Assembly (NCBI GenBank): GCA_900660155.1
Contig: CABFPE010000003.1
Span: 3,996,025 to 4,017,800 of the forward strand
DNA: 21,776 nucleotides
Direction: 5' to 3'
Source of the DNA: Hofstenia miamia
Lineage: Eukaryota; Xenacoelomorpha; Acoela; Hofsteniidae
Positions within the stretch are counted from its first letter, which is position 1. Every line of letters begins with the position of its first letter. Below are positions 1-9,639 of this stretch, piece after piece. Made by a program: the position numbers and the translations under genes. The notes beneath the pieces are model-generated. The model was not told the origin of the DNA and made no database searches. It was given only the letters and a program-made list of their open reading frames with translations.

Positions 1-28
<28 letters not shown>
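1..28. repeat. (TA)n microsatellite
   Basis: An uninterrupted TA dinucleotide run opens the window, so its true length is unknown. Other (TA)n runs occur near 9880, 10745-10949 and 12297-12318. Confidence 0.95.
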
Positions 29-31
<3 letters not shown>

Positions 32-1098
32 TATAGCAGTTATAATGATTTTGAATTTCAAGAAGGTTGAAATAATGATAAGGATAAGAAAGCGAAATCA
101 TAATGCAGTTCAGCTTCTTGGGATAGGATCTTAGTAGGTATGCTATGGTATGCTTTTGATCACATATATTCACTTGACCCACCTCAAAAACAGTTAAAAT
201 AATCAAGAAGGCATTTGTCAGTATTTTAGAAAATCGTTAAAAGGGTGGATCTTAGCATACTATATACTGTTTGACAGAGCAACATAAGGTGGGTGCAAGT
301 TGTCTTCAGCTATAAAATTGTAGCTATAACAATAAATAGGCTCAATATAAAAAACCTCCAAGATTTGGAAATATTTTACAAAGTAGGCTAATTTTAGTAG
401 GCCATATAGTTCGGTCAGTTTCTATCCGATCTTGAACGTTATTGCACCATTCTATTTTTCATCGATAATTATAGAAACAGGGGTACTTTTTCATAGATTT
501 GAAAAATTTTTAGGGCGTCTGTAAGTAAAATTTGAAAAAATAGCTTATTTTTAAAAAGTGATAAGCTTTGAGGAGATAGGCGGTTGAAGTTACATTTAAT
601 GTAGAGTGGTTAAAATAGAGAGAAAGTTCGTCTCACAGCTTTTACCACCTTTTGTAGGTACTATTGCAGAAATTTCGAAAACTTGCTCTCGAAGGGTGTA
701 CTATATCATTTTATTTCACCTATGCAAACGCGCTCAGTTTTTGATTGACCGTTGGTTTACAATATTGCATACGTATATTTTAAGAGAAAGGTGGATGAAG
801 ACAATTTCTTCGGCCTTCTGATGAACAATTCTGATTGGATAAATTGTAATTTGGAGCTCAACACCAAGCGCAAAAAACTGCAGTACAAATTGTACTTGCT
901 TCTGTAATGTTTGTTAATAATTGTTAATATTTTTCCATTTTGAAAAAATAGCTATCTACATTGTTTTTGTAATATCATACTCTGACATGAAGTTTTATAA
1001 CACTAATATTAATGCTATCGAAGTTCATGACTCTGATTATGTAATTCAAAATTGGGGTATTAAATTAGCATTACCTTGCCATTTAATATTGCATTTTT

Positions 1099-1121
1099 CA
1101 AGGTGGATCAAGTCCACCTTG
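1099..1121. repeat. Perfect 9-bp-stem hairpin
   Basis: CAAGGTGGA is followed by a five-base loop and then TCCACCTTG, its exact reverse complement. No T-tract follows, and no gene is recognised beside it, so no role is assigned. Confidence 0.8.
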
Positions 1122-2612
1122 CTACACATAACCGCCGCCAATGCTACTGACCCAGCATCCTACTGAAGGTTGTAGACTGTACTGTCGTATTTACGAATGT
1201 TAGTCAAGGTTATTCGGAGCATTCCTGTGTTAAATATTGAAATTCGCATTTTAGCCTAAGACTGGCAATGGAATACCTAACAAACCTCTCACATTTCATA
1301 AAATATCTTAAAATGGGCTAAATTGTCATAACCGTCCTAAATGTTGAAACTAATATCCTAAAATCCGAAATATCTGATTTTTGCTAATAGGTTAAGCTAT
1401 ATTTGCTTTAACCTTAAACAGTCTGGAGTCCATTTTAAAGGCAAACCGTTTTTCCAAATTTACAAAAAATTTTCTTCAAGTGTATCAACAAATTTGAACA
1501 TACTTTAATGCAAAGTGAAAGATTTCTATTAAGGCCTATTTCTGTAACTGAAGTTGTTCGAAAAGATTAACAAGTTTTCTTTGAAAATTTAGAATTTTTG
1601 AAAAGATATAAATTCTCTCCACACCTAGTATTTAGAAGGTTTTGAGACCATGGAGGCAACAAAGAACTTGACTTTTTCTTTATGTGTGCAAAGATATTCT
1701 AAACCAATGGGGGGGGGTGAAGCTTACCCTATATTTTCTAAAAGGAAATATTTAGAATATATTACATTCATGTGAAACAGATTTTTTGTTACTGCACTAG
1801 CTTTGCAAACCGCAATCACAATGACATTACAAATACTACACATAGAAGTAATCGAACCTTGCGATGTAAGCAACCATAGTAACTAAACGAGTCATGCATA
1901 ATTGTATTTTGAAGCGAGATACCAGAGAACACTAAAGATGTTTTTCGAGGATCAAATAAAGTTTATTTTTAGCTAGTTGGTATATACAAAGACTTTTGAA
2001 TGCAAGAGACTTCATTGAAATCAAATCGATTTAATTGAATGCAACAGAGATTTTATTGAACAAAATTACAGTATATCTTTTAAATGTATGTATAGTTGAT
2101 TAATTTGCGTTTGTAGTAGTTACTATATGTATGAGAATTATTGAAGAACCAATTATGAGGTGAAAAGCTCTAAGTCAATAGCTTCAACGGCCGCCACCAT
2201 CACATAATGCATTAAATTGCTGATGAAAAATGCTATGATAAATAGGCTACATCGAAATAATTGATTTAATCAAAAATTAACATGTTTGCGGACAACATAT
2301 TTTAAACCTCATAATATAAACTTAGTGAATTTTAACCGGGCTTTTCTTTTTAAATATTTAACCCAGCCCATTATCCTTAAAATTATACCTAACCTAACCC
2401 ATGTGCAGCCATGACTGTTCTTATTCTAATAGGTTAGACATTGATTGGTAATTCGAACCCATTGCATTCCAACCAAAAACAAACGCTATTTAAAAGGGAA
2501 ACTGTTACAAAACTTGTTTCTGAACTATATCAAAATGTATATTTTTTATATGTGGCCTTATTGGATGGACTCTCGATTTGTATAATGAAATATATATTTT
2601 GAACAAGAACAA

Positions 2613-2636
2613 GACCTACTGTAATTACAGTAGGTC
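2613..2636. repeat. Perfect 24-bp palindrome
   Basis: The half-site GACCTACTGTAA is followed directly by its exact reverse complement, with no spacer. The flanks are ordinary AT-rich DNA. It could be a remnant of a small inverted-repeat element or a dimeric protein-binding site; the sequence does not decide. Confidence 0.85.
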
Positions 2637-3252
2637 ATACAAGAGCAAAAAAATATGTCATAGAATATGCTCAGAAGTATATTATCACCATCGTGCTATT
2701 ATTAGCTAATATGAAACAAAATTCTAGCTGTATAATTTCATGAATTTGCAAAGTATTGTAAAAAGCATAAATTAAATTATTTCTTGAATATTTTCAAATA
2801 ATCCTATAAAATTTCAATAAAAAAATTAAAAATCTAATTAAAATCTACATTTGACATGATGATAATGCCTGTCTAAATCTGACAGACAACCGCTTGTTAG
2901 ATTTGAATGAAGTTTGAATCAGTCTCTTTTATTAGTGAAAAGTGATAGATATTCCTTTGTTCCAAAGTGGATATATTTAGGAGCAATTTCAGAGAAGCCA
3001 TTTCTTGTCCCGTGTGATCCTTTGTACTAAAATAACCTGGCTTATGCAAAATTATGCTCTAAAATATATGACAAAATTAAATACACTCAACAATAACATG
3101 AAACCCTGTCGAATGCAAAAACCAAGCGAGCGTGAAATTTATTAATAAAATTTCGAATAAATTTACATACAACTGTCAAAGATTTTTACAATACACAATA
3201 AATTGAAATTACGAGAACTATATATTACATGTAAACTGAAAACAAAATAATA

Positions 3253-3258
3253 TTTATT
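3253..3258 (-). terminator. Polyadenylation signal of the CEP57-like gene
   Basis: AATAAA on the minus strand (TTTATT on the plus strand) lies about 65 nt past the TGA stop at 3324-3326. It is the first canonical signal I see downstream of the last exon. Confidence 0.6.
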
Positions 3259-3323
3259 GTACAAAAGAGTATAAAATTTACGCATCGAAAACTTCATTTA
3301 TACATATTTACAAAATATTTAAA

Positions 3324-3596
3324 TCAGTTCCACGAAATGTCATCTTTTTTTAGAAAAGATTTCACTTTTGTTGCAGGATTTTGCTGAGAACGTGGCGAAG
3401 CTTTAGGAACTGATTTTAATGGAGTACATGTATTATTGAGAGGGTGATTAAGAGACTTAGATCTATGAAGTGATTTATGGGATTTTTTGGTATTACGAGA
3501 GAAATCACTGTTTCGTTTGCCTGAATTAAACAACAAGGGATCACCTCTTTTAGTAGATATTGGAGATGATTTTTCTATAGTTAAAGCTGCTTTCTG
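3324..3596 (-). CDS. CEP57: CEP57 exon F (C-terminus)
   Basis: The acceptor atttag lies before CAGAAAGCAGC; the phase is 0 and the frame runs 90 codons to TGA (3326-3324). The sequence is strongly basic and serine/proline rich (KRGDPLLFNSGKRNSDF; KKSHKSLHRSKSLNHPL; TPLKSVPKASPRSQQNP), as expected for a microtubule-binding tail. It ends FLKKDDISWN, resembling the conserved extreme C-terminus of CEP57L1 proteins (RRDDI.W). Several S/T-P sites could be proline-directed kinase targets; that is inference. Confidence 0.86.
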   Translation of the reverse strand, partial: QKAALTIEKSSPISTKRGDPLLFNSGKRNSDFSRNTKKSHKSLHRSKSLNHPLNNTCTPLKSVPKASPRSQQNPATKVKSFLKKDDISWN

Positions 3597-6500
3597 CTAA
3601 ATAATTTCATGAGAATTAAAATTGTTTTTCACTTAAAATTAAGTTTAATAGTAAGTAAAGTTCGCTTGAATGCACTGTTGAATAATATTAAATTATAATC
3701 AAACATAAATTTTGCTGATATAAATTGAATTATCTAAACACCATTTACCGTTGATGATTTTGGTGACCCAAATATAAAATTCGTCATGTTTTTAATTTGC
3801 TCCAGCTTTAATTCCATCCGTTGTTCTAGAAATTTTTTATCTGTACTCAATTGTTTCGAGAGATGTGGATTAGTGACGGTTTTCAGCTGCTTGGAAACTT
3901 CATCCAATTCATATGATAGATCGGAGTATTCCATCTTCAAGGCGTTGAGTAGTTCTTGGAGTTCATTTCCAGTTTGATGATCCTTTTGAGGAAGCTCTTT
4001 ATCTTGTTCAGCATGGTCCTAAAACTAGAAATTACAACATAAGAAACGGTGAATGGAAGAATTCCCAAAAAGAAAAAGCCCAATTTATTGAACCTTCAAC
4101 TTCACAGAAGTTTTCAATTTTTTACCGTTTCTTGAAATGATATCCAAATTCTAAAAGCAGCACAGAATATAGGAGGGTCTTCTCCATTTACATTTTGAAA
4201 CTGCCCCGATCGCGGTCAAATTTAAGTTTGTGTAAAAACATGTTACCCATGCTAATTTAAAAAGTATTTCTTTCACAGATTTCATCAAACCATACATCTG
4301 ACAAAAGCTATAAGTATGCCAAAAATTATCTGCATTAGATATACTTGAAAAACTGTTTAAAACACTTATCTTTTTCAACCATCCATGGTTTGTGTGATCA
4401 ATTTAAAAAAATAACTTGTGAACATTATTTGTTACTCCCATGAGCTTTGCATTAGGCATGTGAAAAGAATCTAAAATTTTCGGAATTTGCAAAAGAAAAA
4501 TCGTTAAACATTTCAAGTCATTCAGACACAGTAATTCACTTTACTACAAAGTTCACCAATGCAGGTGTCCATGTATCAATATTTGATTACACCATTAGAA
4601 AAAAAACTGTAAAGTGTGGAAAAAGCAGTCATTACATTTAAATATTCACCTGGCGGTTTAAGGTTAAACATGGTCAAACAAAGCAGCAGTTTTAGGCTTT
4701 TTTTATTGACAATTGACATTATTGTATATGAAATCAAATTATATTAGGAAATAACATACTGGTGATACAAACTGTGAGGCACTGTCAATCTGTAACTTTT
4801 TTGTGTCAATTTTCCTCTGAAGAATGCGCAATTCTGCGCTCAAATGATTAATTAGATGCGGATTGGAAGTGGCCTCTAATTGCTTGCGAATTCCCTCAAC
4901 CTCCGATTCGAAATCAAAAAGTTCTTTCTGTAAACCACCGTAGACGTTTATGAGGTTGTTGCATAACTGCTCTTCTTCTAAGTGTGAAACATTTGACTCT
5001 TTCCCAACCTAAACACCACTTAGGAAAATTTGTTCGATTAACGAAACAAATAAATCAAATAAAGACAGTGAAAAGAAATTTCTTAAAGAATGTATTGTTA
5101 AATCACCTTGTAGTTGAAACTAAAAATAGCTTGGTGCAATTTAATCAGATAGTAATTTTTAATATAACCTCATAAAAATATCAATGCAAACAAATTGATT
5201 TGATAGCAATTTTATTAAAAATAGAAATGGTGGGAAACTTATGCTTCTATAAATCTAATGCACGTGTATGTACACATCACAATAAATATTTGATCATACA
5301 CGAAATTATTTAAATTACAAGAAACACAAATGTTATAAGTTTTGCACTCGTAACAGTAGCACCAGAAATTCATCATCAATAGATTCAGTAGTCCTGTTGG
5401 TTCTCTTTCTCAGGTTTCTCCTCCAACGTTTGCTGCGGCGATCTTAGCCATATCTCTTTCAGCTGACTTCTATTTTCAAAGATTCTTTCTCAAGTGCTTT
5501 AGTTTTATCTACAGATGGACGAATGTTTGTCACCTCGGTTTGATTGGTTTGTTTTTCGTGTTTCACGCGTCTTAGGTTCCTCGATCTTGCATTTTCGCGA
5601 ATTTATGACTCGCATATTTATACGGAGGTTTTTAGAATCATTAACACGTTTAATAAATGTAGCATCACACATGTTTGTTCTTGACGACGTAAGAACCAAT
5701 TTGATTTCACTAAACAATCTTTCCAATAAAGCTCGTCCGTGACATAACGGAAAACAAATTTTTCTAGTTAGAAGACGCTTTCAAAGTCGAAATTTTCAGC
5801 CAAGAATCATAAACAAGCTTTACAGCAAGCAGACTCAATAGCAGGTTTAACAGCAACAGATTCGTCACTATCCTCGATTTCATCATTGTACCGCTATGGA
5901 GTGACCATTCATCAGGAATTTCCTCAAAACGGAATCCTTTATGCTCATCAACCAACGCATCGATTTTATTTTGCGGAAAAATTTCAATTTCATACACAAA
6001 AGCCTTTGGGTGCAATCAACAGACCGTTCATCTTTAACGGCTATTTGATGAAGTACAGGAAGATCTCGAAGCACTTTATTTTTCAATGGCAAATCTTTCA
6101 GCAACTTTTTTTACCGCAGTCTTGAAGAATAAAAATGTTTTTTTAATGACCTTCACTTTCACTCAACTCATCGTGAAATTTCATGCGACATAGCAACTGT
6201 GTAGGTTTGACAGCCAGTTTCGCTTTTAGCAGTAGGTTACTTGCTTCTTTGAGATCAATCGAATATAATGCAGCCTCGTTCAAAATTTTCTAGGACCGCG
6301 CCTGCCAGTCCTGAATCAAGTAAAAATCAACTGCATGCACAAAGGGAGTTAAAAATGGAATAAAAACAACAATAGTGTAAAAACAATAAAATTGTAATGA
6401 ATGATAATATATATATGGATATGTACATATTATAATGTTTGTAAATTGTCACATTTTGACACAAATTGGCACAGCGGACTTACCGTGTGATGTTAAAATT

Positions 6501-8909
6501 GAGATTTTTAAAACTATAAAGAATTACAATGTTGCTCGAAATTATATACAGTGCTGTGCAAAAGCCAGACAATACAGTTGAATTTTTCAAAATATAAAAT
6601 AATTTAAACAAACTAGTGAAACTCTAACGACAACAATTAACACTACGCTACATCGTGCATCTCCATTGGGTCTTCTTCAAAAAAACTTAGCAAGTATTGC
6701 TGAAAGAACTATTCGCAAACTTTTGCATAGCATTGCACACTCAAAATCCAAAAGTCCGCTGAATGGTCTATTTCAGAAGCCTTATAAAAATTTGCTTTCA
6801 TGACATATATTATGTCTATTCAAATTTGCAACACAAATCTGCGAAATTAGCATTGATGCAGACAATTTGAATTAAAATTCAAACTTTGCAATTGAACGTG
6901 ACTATTGGTTAAATAATGTCAACGAACAGAAAAAGACAAAAACAATCCTGGATGCTTCCATATTATAATTGGAACAGATTAGTTTTAATTATATAAAATT
7001 GAATAGATTAATGAAGCACTATACGTCGTACGTCCACCAGTTTACTACATAAACAACATACCACTGTTTGTAAATCGATTGAGACCAGCCTTATCGCGAA
7101 GTCAATGTTTTTTAAAAATTTGGAACAAACACATGGTCATCACCTTTTTTAAAGAAAACAGATTTTATAAAAAATCATAGGATTAAATTCAAACTTAACA
7201 AAAAAAATTTGAATGGAACTAAGATAAAAGTCATTTACCTCTTTTCTTGGAGAGCACTTGCAACAGCAATTGGAATTTTTCTTTTTTTCCACTTTCTTAC
7301 GAATTGGGGGTTTAGTACAAGCACTAGAGTGAAATTTGAATGCAGCAAGGGCCTTTTGCAAATTTACATAAATGGAGTGAGAATTGCTGGAAGCGCCTCC
7401 GCCCACAAATGGAAACTCTGTCAAGTTCAAGCGGTAGTGTCTATATGCGAGGAGATCACTATTATCAGAAGCAGTCCTTTTCTCTGATTTCTTAACATTA
7501 GATTTTGAAACTGGAGCTTTTGGAGTAATTGGTTGTCTACAAGAAATATTGGAACATTAAAATTGAGGCAATTAACGAATCCGAAAATCAGTAAATATAA
7601 CAGTAAACGCTTTAGGATAAAAATGAAGAAAAACTTCAAATATGACTAAATGCTTAAACATTCTATTTAGACTTAGGCATTACATGCTTCCAGAACTCAA
7701 ATAAATGCTTAAAGAACAACAGCAAAGCTTTACACAAAAACAACTCGCAATCAGTTGCATCAATAAGATGTGCAATCAGAATGGATTTCTAAAACGCTAA
7801 GACACAGTCTATTTAAGATATTGTATTATAGACGAAACCATTGAAAAACAAAGGCATACCTGCACAGTTTTGTCAATTGATCACTTTGATCACAGAGATT
7901 TCGACAGCGGGCACCGACAGAAAAAATTTCTCTCTCTAACTTTTGGTTCATAGCTGCCATGTTCTCATGCTCCGATTCAGCTCGAGAAACAAAGCTTTTG
8001 ATTTCAGAAATTTTTCGCTCAAGTTTTGTGCAACGAACATCCATTGAACTAAGCTGCTCTTCTAAGTCCATCTAAACGAAAACCATTACATATATTCCAT
8101 GGAAACTTGAGCTTTTAAGGCTATACTACATCAACGCACATAAATCGCAAGTAGTTAATGGTGTGAAATAGATTTTTGAAGGTGCGTTAACTTCTTCATA
8201 AGCTACGCAATTCACCGCTTAGAGAAGTATTTGCCAGCGATGGCGTTAGTTCGGCATGGGAGTCCAGTTGCCGCAATGCGGTGAAGTAAATCTATGAGAA
8301 AGACCTTGGTAAAATTCGGTAAAAATTGCATGGCAAAGATCACAATTATTCGCAACGAAAGTGAGAAACGGAGAAAAATTCTGTCACGTAATGGCATGAG
8401 AAACTAGCGCCAAATCTTATCATATTTCGCATACAATTAGAGATATAATTGATGTGAATTGTATTTGACAGAATATTATGAAGCTATAAAAGGACAGACA
8501 TGTTCGGATTGAGAAAATTAATTTTTACATTTGCGCCTTTGCAAATACTCATTTACAATATATAGATGTAAAATGGTTATGCTGTGAGCGGAAAACGGTT
8601 GCAATAATAATAATAATTTATGAACCGCATCTATCGGTTAAATATAAATAGCCTAAAACATTTTAGGTAGAAATTAGGTCAAATAAATACCGTTGATGTT
8701 GCATTACCCCCAAAAGTATCTCCGTGATTGCTGAGCGAAGTCTGAACTCCTTCATTTACCTTAGAGCTGTTAGTAGGGGCCATTTCTAAACTACGCATTT
8801 TAGCAATCAACTCATGTAGTGCAGATAGAACGGCCCTAGAGTTGCTATCAGGAAGTGAAGCAGCAGACGATATTGACTCCGCATCCAGATACAGATCGCG
8901 CTCGCCCAT
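3324..8909 (-). CDS. CEP57: CEP57/CEP57L1-like centrosomal protein (spliced gene, whole span)
   Basis: In the known family, CEP57 is a coiled-coil scaffold of the pericentriolar material; it binds microtubules through its C-terminal half and helps centriole engagement and spindle function. Here six coding exons (8691-8909, 7860-8071, 7239-7536, 4760-4977, 3749-4018, 3324-3596) have consensus GT/AG borders and sum to about 495 residues, close to the vertebrate length. Family marks in order are an NSRAVLSAL block before a coiled coil, a coiled coil, the HYRLNL..FPFVGG block followed by a SHSIYVNLQKAL helix, two C-terminal coiled-coil units, and the end KKDDISWN, like the C-terminus of CEP57L1. 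All junctions keep frame except exon C to D, where a small extra exon or another acceptor is needed. The start is the first in-frame ATG after an in-frame TGA in the leader. Family assignment is confident; CEP57 versus CEP57L1 is not resolved. Confidence 0.88.
3749..4018 (-). CDS. CEP57: CEP57 exon E (C-terminal coiled coil, unit 2)
   Basis: Acceptor ctagttttag, donor CAACG|GTAAAT; exactly 90 codons, phase 0 at both ends. It reads a hydrophilic linker (DHAEQDKELPQKDHQTGNEL), then LLNALKMEYSDLSYELDEV, KQLKTVTNPHLSKQLSTDKK and MELKLEQI. Aligned with exon D, about 17 of 49 positions are identical by eye, including KQL, the NPHL tetrad and QI. This is a second copy of the coiled-coil unit that, to my knowledge, is single in vertebrate CEP57. 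Confidence 0.86.
4019..4759 (-). other. CEP57 intron D-E
   Basis: A 741-bp AT-rich intron, donor GTATGT and acceptor ctagttttag. Short frames inside it (for example 4151-4378) show no family motif and no splice borders. Confidence 0.7.
4760..4977 (-). CDS. CEP57: CEP57 exon D (C-terminal coiled coil, unit 1)
   Basis: Acceptor cacttag, donor CACCA|GTATGT. The open frame starts after two bases (AA) and ends in phase 0, with about 72 residues: EEQLCNNLINVYGGLQKELF, then RKQLEATSNPHLINHLSAEL and a short helix. It corresponds to the vertebrate CEP57 segment beginning EELSEVLQTLQDEF and ending in a glutamate/lysine-rich coiled coil, part of the microtubule-binding half. Exon C ends in phase 0, so either a small exon precedes this one or the acceptor lies nine bases further in (before CAGTTATGC). 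Exon E carries a related second copy of this unit. Confidence 0.82.
4978..7238 (-). other. CEP57 intron C-D (large)
   Basis: This 2.26-kb intron is the longest in the gene. It starts with GTAAAT and ends at cacttag. The phases of exons C and D do not match directly, so a small coding exon may hide here. Positions 5390-6300 hold broken coding-like sequence (separate entry). The rest (4978-5390, 6300-7238) is AT-rich and featureless to my reading. Confidence 0.6.
5390..6300 (-). pseudogene. Unrecognised coding-like remnant in the CEP57 intron
   Basis: On the minus strand, several adjacent short frames read like protein but are joined only by frameshifts and stops: SIDLKEASNLLLKAKLAVKP near 6170-6260, VAERFAIEK near 6080-6105, RDLPVLHQIAVKDERSVDC near 6010-6070, EIEIFPQNKIDALVDEHKGF near 5920-5985, an acidic run (NDEIEDSDESVAVKP) near 5845-5890, and a lysine/glutamate-rich stretch near 5460-5700. 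The stretch looks less AT-rich than the surrounding intron, and no splice sites tie the pieces together. I do not recognise the protein. It may be a retrocopy of a host gene, a decayed mobile-element ORF, or exons of a nested gene read imperfectly. Confidence 0.35.
7239..7536 (-). CDS. CEP57: CEP57 exon C (HYRLNL..PFV block)
   Basis: The acceptor tttcttgtag and donor AGAG|GTAAAT bound 298 nt. Joining to exon B restores an arginine codon (AG + A) and gives an uninterrupted frame to the donor. After a basic linker (TPKAPVSKSNVKKSEKR) come YRHYRLNLTEFPFVGG and SHSIYVNLQKALAAFK, the most diagnostic block of CEP57 family proteins, where vertebrates have HYRLNL or HYRLCL, PFVAG and PSH.V.ANVQ.VL. 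The exon closes with a lysine/cysteine-rich tail containing NCCCKC. The phase at the end is 0. Confidence 0.92.
7537..7859 (-). other. CEP57 intron B-C
   Basis: A 323-bp AT-rich intron, with donor GTATGC and acceptor tttcttgtag. Nothing else is seen in it. Confidence 0.75.
7860..8071 (-). CDS. CEP57: CEP57 exon B (coiled coil)
   Basis: The acceptor tttcgtttag lies directly before ATGGACTTAG (8071); the donor is TGTGCAG|GTATGC. The exon starts in phase 0 and ends after two bases of a codon. It encodes about 70 residues of charged heptad-like sequence (RCTKLERKISEIK, then MNQKLEREIF), corresponding to the central coiled coil of CEP57 that in the family mediates self-association and centrosome targeting. 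Because the exon opens with ATG straight after the acceptor, an ORF caller would take this as a start; the phase match to exon A argues that it is an internal methionine. Confidence 0.85.
8072..8690 (-). other. CEP57 intron A-B
   Basis: A 619-bp intron with a GTATTT donor and a tttcgtttag acceptor. It includes an (AAT)5 run near 8603-8617 and a slightly GC-richer patch at 8210-8400. No further exon with matching phase was found in it. Confidence 0.6.
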
Positions 8910-8916
8910 AGAGTAT
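8691..8916 (-). CDS. CEP57: CEP57 exon A (N-terminus)
   Basis: The acceptor is tttgtttcag before the exon's 5' end at 8916; the donor ACG|gtattt follows 8691. The ATG at 8909-8907 opens a frame starting MGERDLYLD, with an acidic, serine-rich lead and then NSRAVLSALHELIAKM, which matches the conserved N-terminal block of CEP57 proteins. The last third (SSKVNEGVQTSL...GGNATST) is low-complexity and does not extend the coiled coil as it does in vertebrates. The exon ends in phase 0. A second, out-of-frame ATG in the leader exon (CAGATGGAG) precedes this start, so a short overlapping upstream ORF may lower translation, or the start may lie elsewhere. Confidence 0.8.
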
Positions 8917-9488
8917 CTGAAACAAAAATTATTTGTAAGAGAAAATTTCCACAATACAAACGTCAACTAAGAAAACAATATCAAGCATACACAAGAGTTC
9001 TTCGAGATATTGTCAGGTAATATTTAGATTTGTCTTGCAACTCTTGAAACTACAAAAAAGTGTGTCCAAATAAATACAACAAAAACAGATATAATTTTCA
9101 CAAAATTGTAATCAATTTGATCAGGTATTCTGATAATAGACATCTACGTAGCAACGATTTAAAAATGAGAAATAATTCATAAATTTGACACGCATATATT
9201 AATGTGGTCCACATAATATTCAGATCAGTTGCCATAGCTTAGCTAAAAAAACTTGCATAAATAGATTATATGGCTCAAAAGACTACTCGACGCTATTACA
9301 TGTGAGGAAATCACCGAGAATTATAGCAACCATTGGCCTCAGAAAATTACAATGCGTTCCTTAAGCCAAACATGCTTCAAGCTCAAAAAATGTCTAAGTG
9401 AAACAAGAAATGCGCATCCTGATGAAATGGATATTTTCTTAACTAAATATCGCATTACATTTTCTTCGCTTTTCAATGATATTCTTAC

Positions 9489-9545
9489 CTGATATCTCCA
9501 TCTGGATGCTCTCCTCAAAATATGCTGACTAAATTTTTATATTTT
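9489..9545 (-). other. Probable 5' leader exon of CEP57, copy 1
   Basis: On the minus strand the sequence ends in GATATCAG|GTAAGAAT, a near-ideal donor, and begins after ttttgctag. Joined to exon A it gives GATATCAG+ATACTC, with an in-frame TGA shortly upstream of the start ATG. It is therefore most likely untranslated. This copy is 19 bp longer than the copy at 9579-9616. Confidence 0.55.
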
Positions 9546-9578
9546 CTAGCAAAAGAACCGAATCTGTTNTATTCTTAC

Positions 9579-9616
9579 CTGATATCTCCATCTGGATGCT
9601 CTCCTCAAAATATTTT
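9579..9616 (-). other. Probable 5' leader exon of CEP57, copy 2
   Basis: Same donor (ATATCAG|GTAAGAAT) and same acceptor (ttttgctag) as copy 1, enclosing 38 nt. Only one of the two copies is likely to be real in the genome, because they flank a single N. Confidence 0.5.
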
Positions 9617-9639
9617 CTAGCAAAAGAACCGAATCTGTT

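Larger units (their letters stand above)
29..3250. other. AT-rich region without a recognisable gene
   Basis: Read on both strands, this 3.2-kb stretch shows only short open frames without recognisable motifs, and no exon bounded by convincing splice sites. It holds a nine-G run near 1709-1717, a hairpin at 1099-1121 and a palindrome at 2613-2636. Its right end is the 3' flank of the minus-strand CEP57 gene, so it may hold part of that gene's 3' UTR or intergenic DNA. Confidence 0.6.
9480..9639. repeat. Near-identical duplicate ends around a single N
   Basis: Positions 9480-9568 and 9570-9639 are the same sequence apart from a 19-bp insertion in the first copy (around 9524-9542). They are separated only by the ambiguous base at 9569. 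This is the pattern of two contig ends, or two haplotypes, that overlap but were not merged. Confidence 0.85.

Noticed and set aside
2424..2465. tRNA or SINE suggested by GGGTTCGAATTACC on the minus strand
   Set aside because: Only a box-B-like string is present; there is no box A at the right distance and no cloverleaf.
3786..3977. 63-codon plus-strand frame
   Set aside because: It is antisense to CEP57 exon E.
7209..7487. 92-codon plus-strand frame
   Set aside because: It is antisense to CEP57 exon C, which has clear family motifs and splice sites.
7860..8071. ATG at 8071 as the start of the CEP57 protein
   Set aside because: It sits directly after a good splice acceptor, and the upstream exon A carries the conserved NSRA..SAL block in matching phase.
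8212..8397. Possible CEP57 exon in intron A-B
   Set aside because: No family similarity, no splice borders in phase, and exons A and B already join in phase 0.
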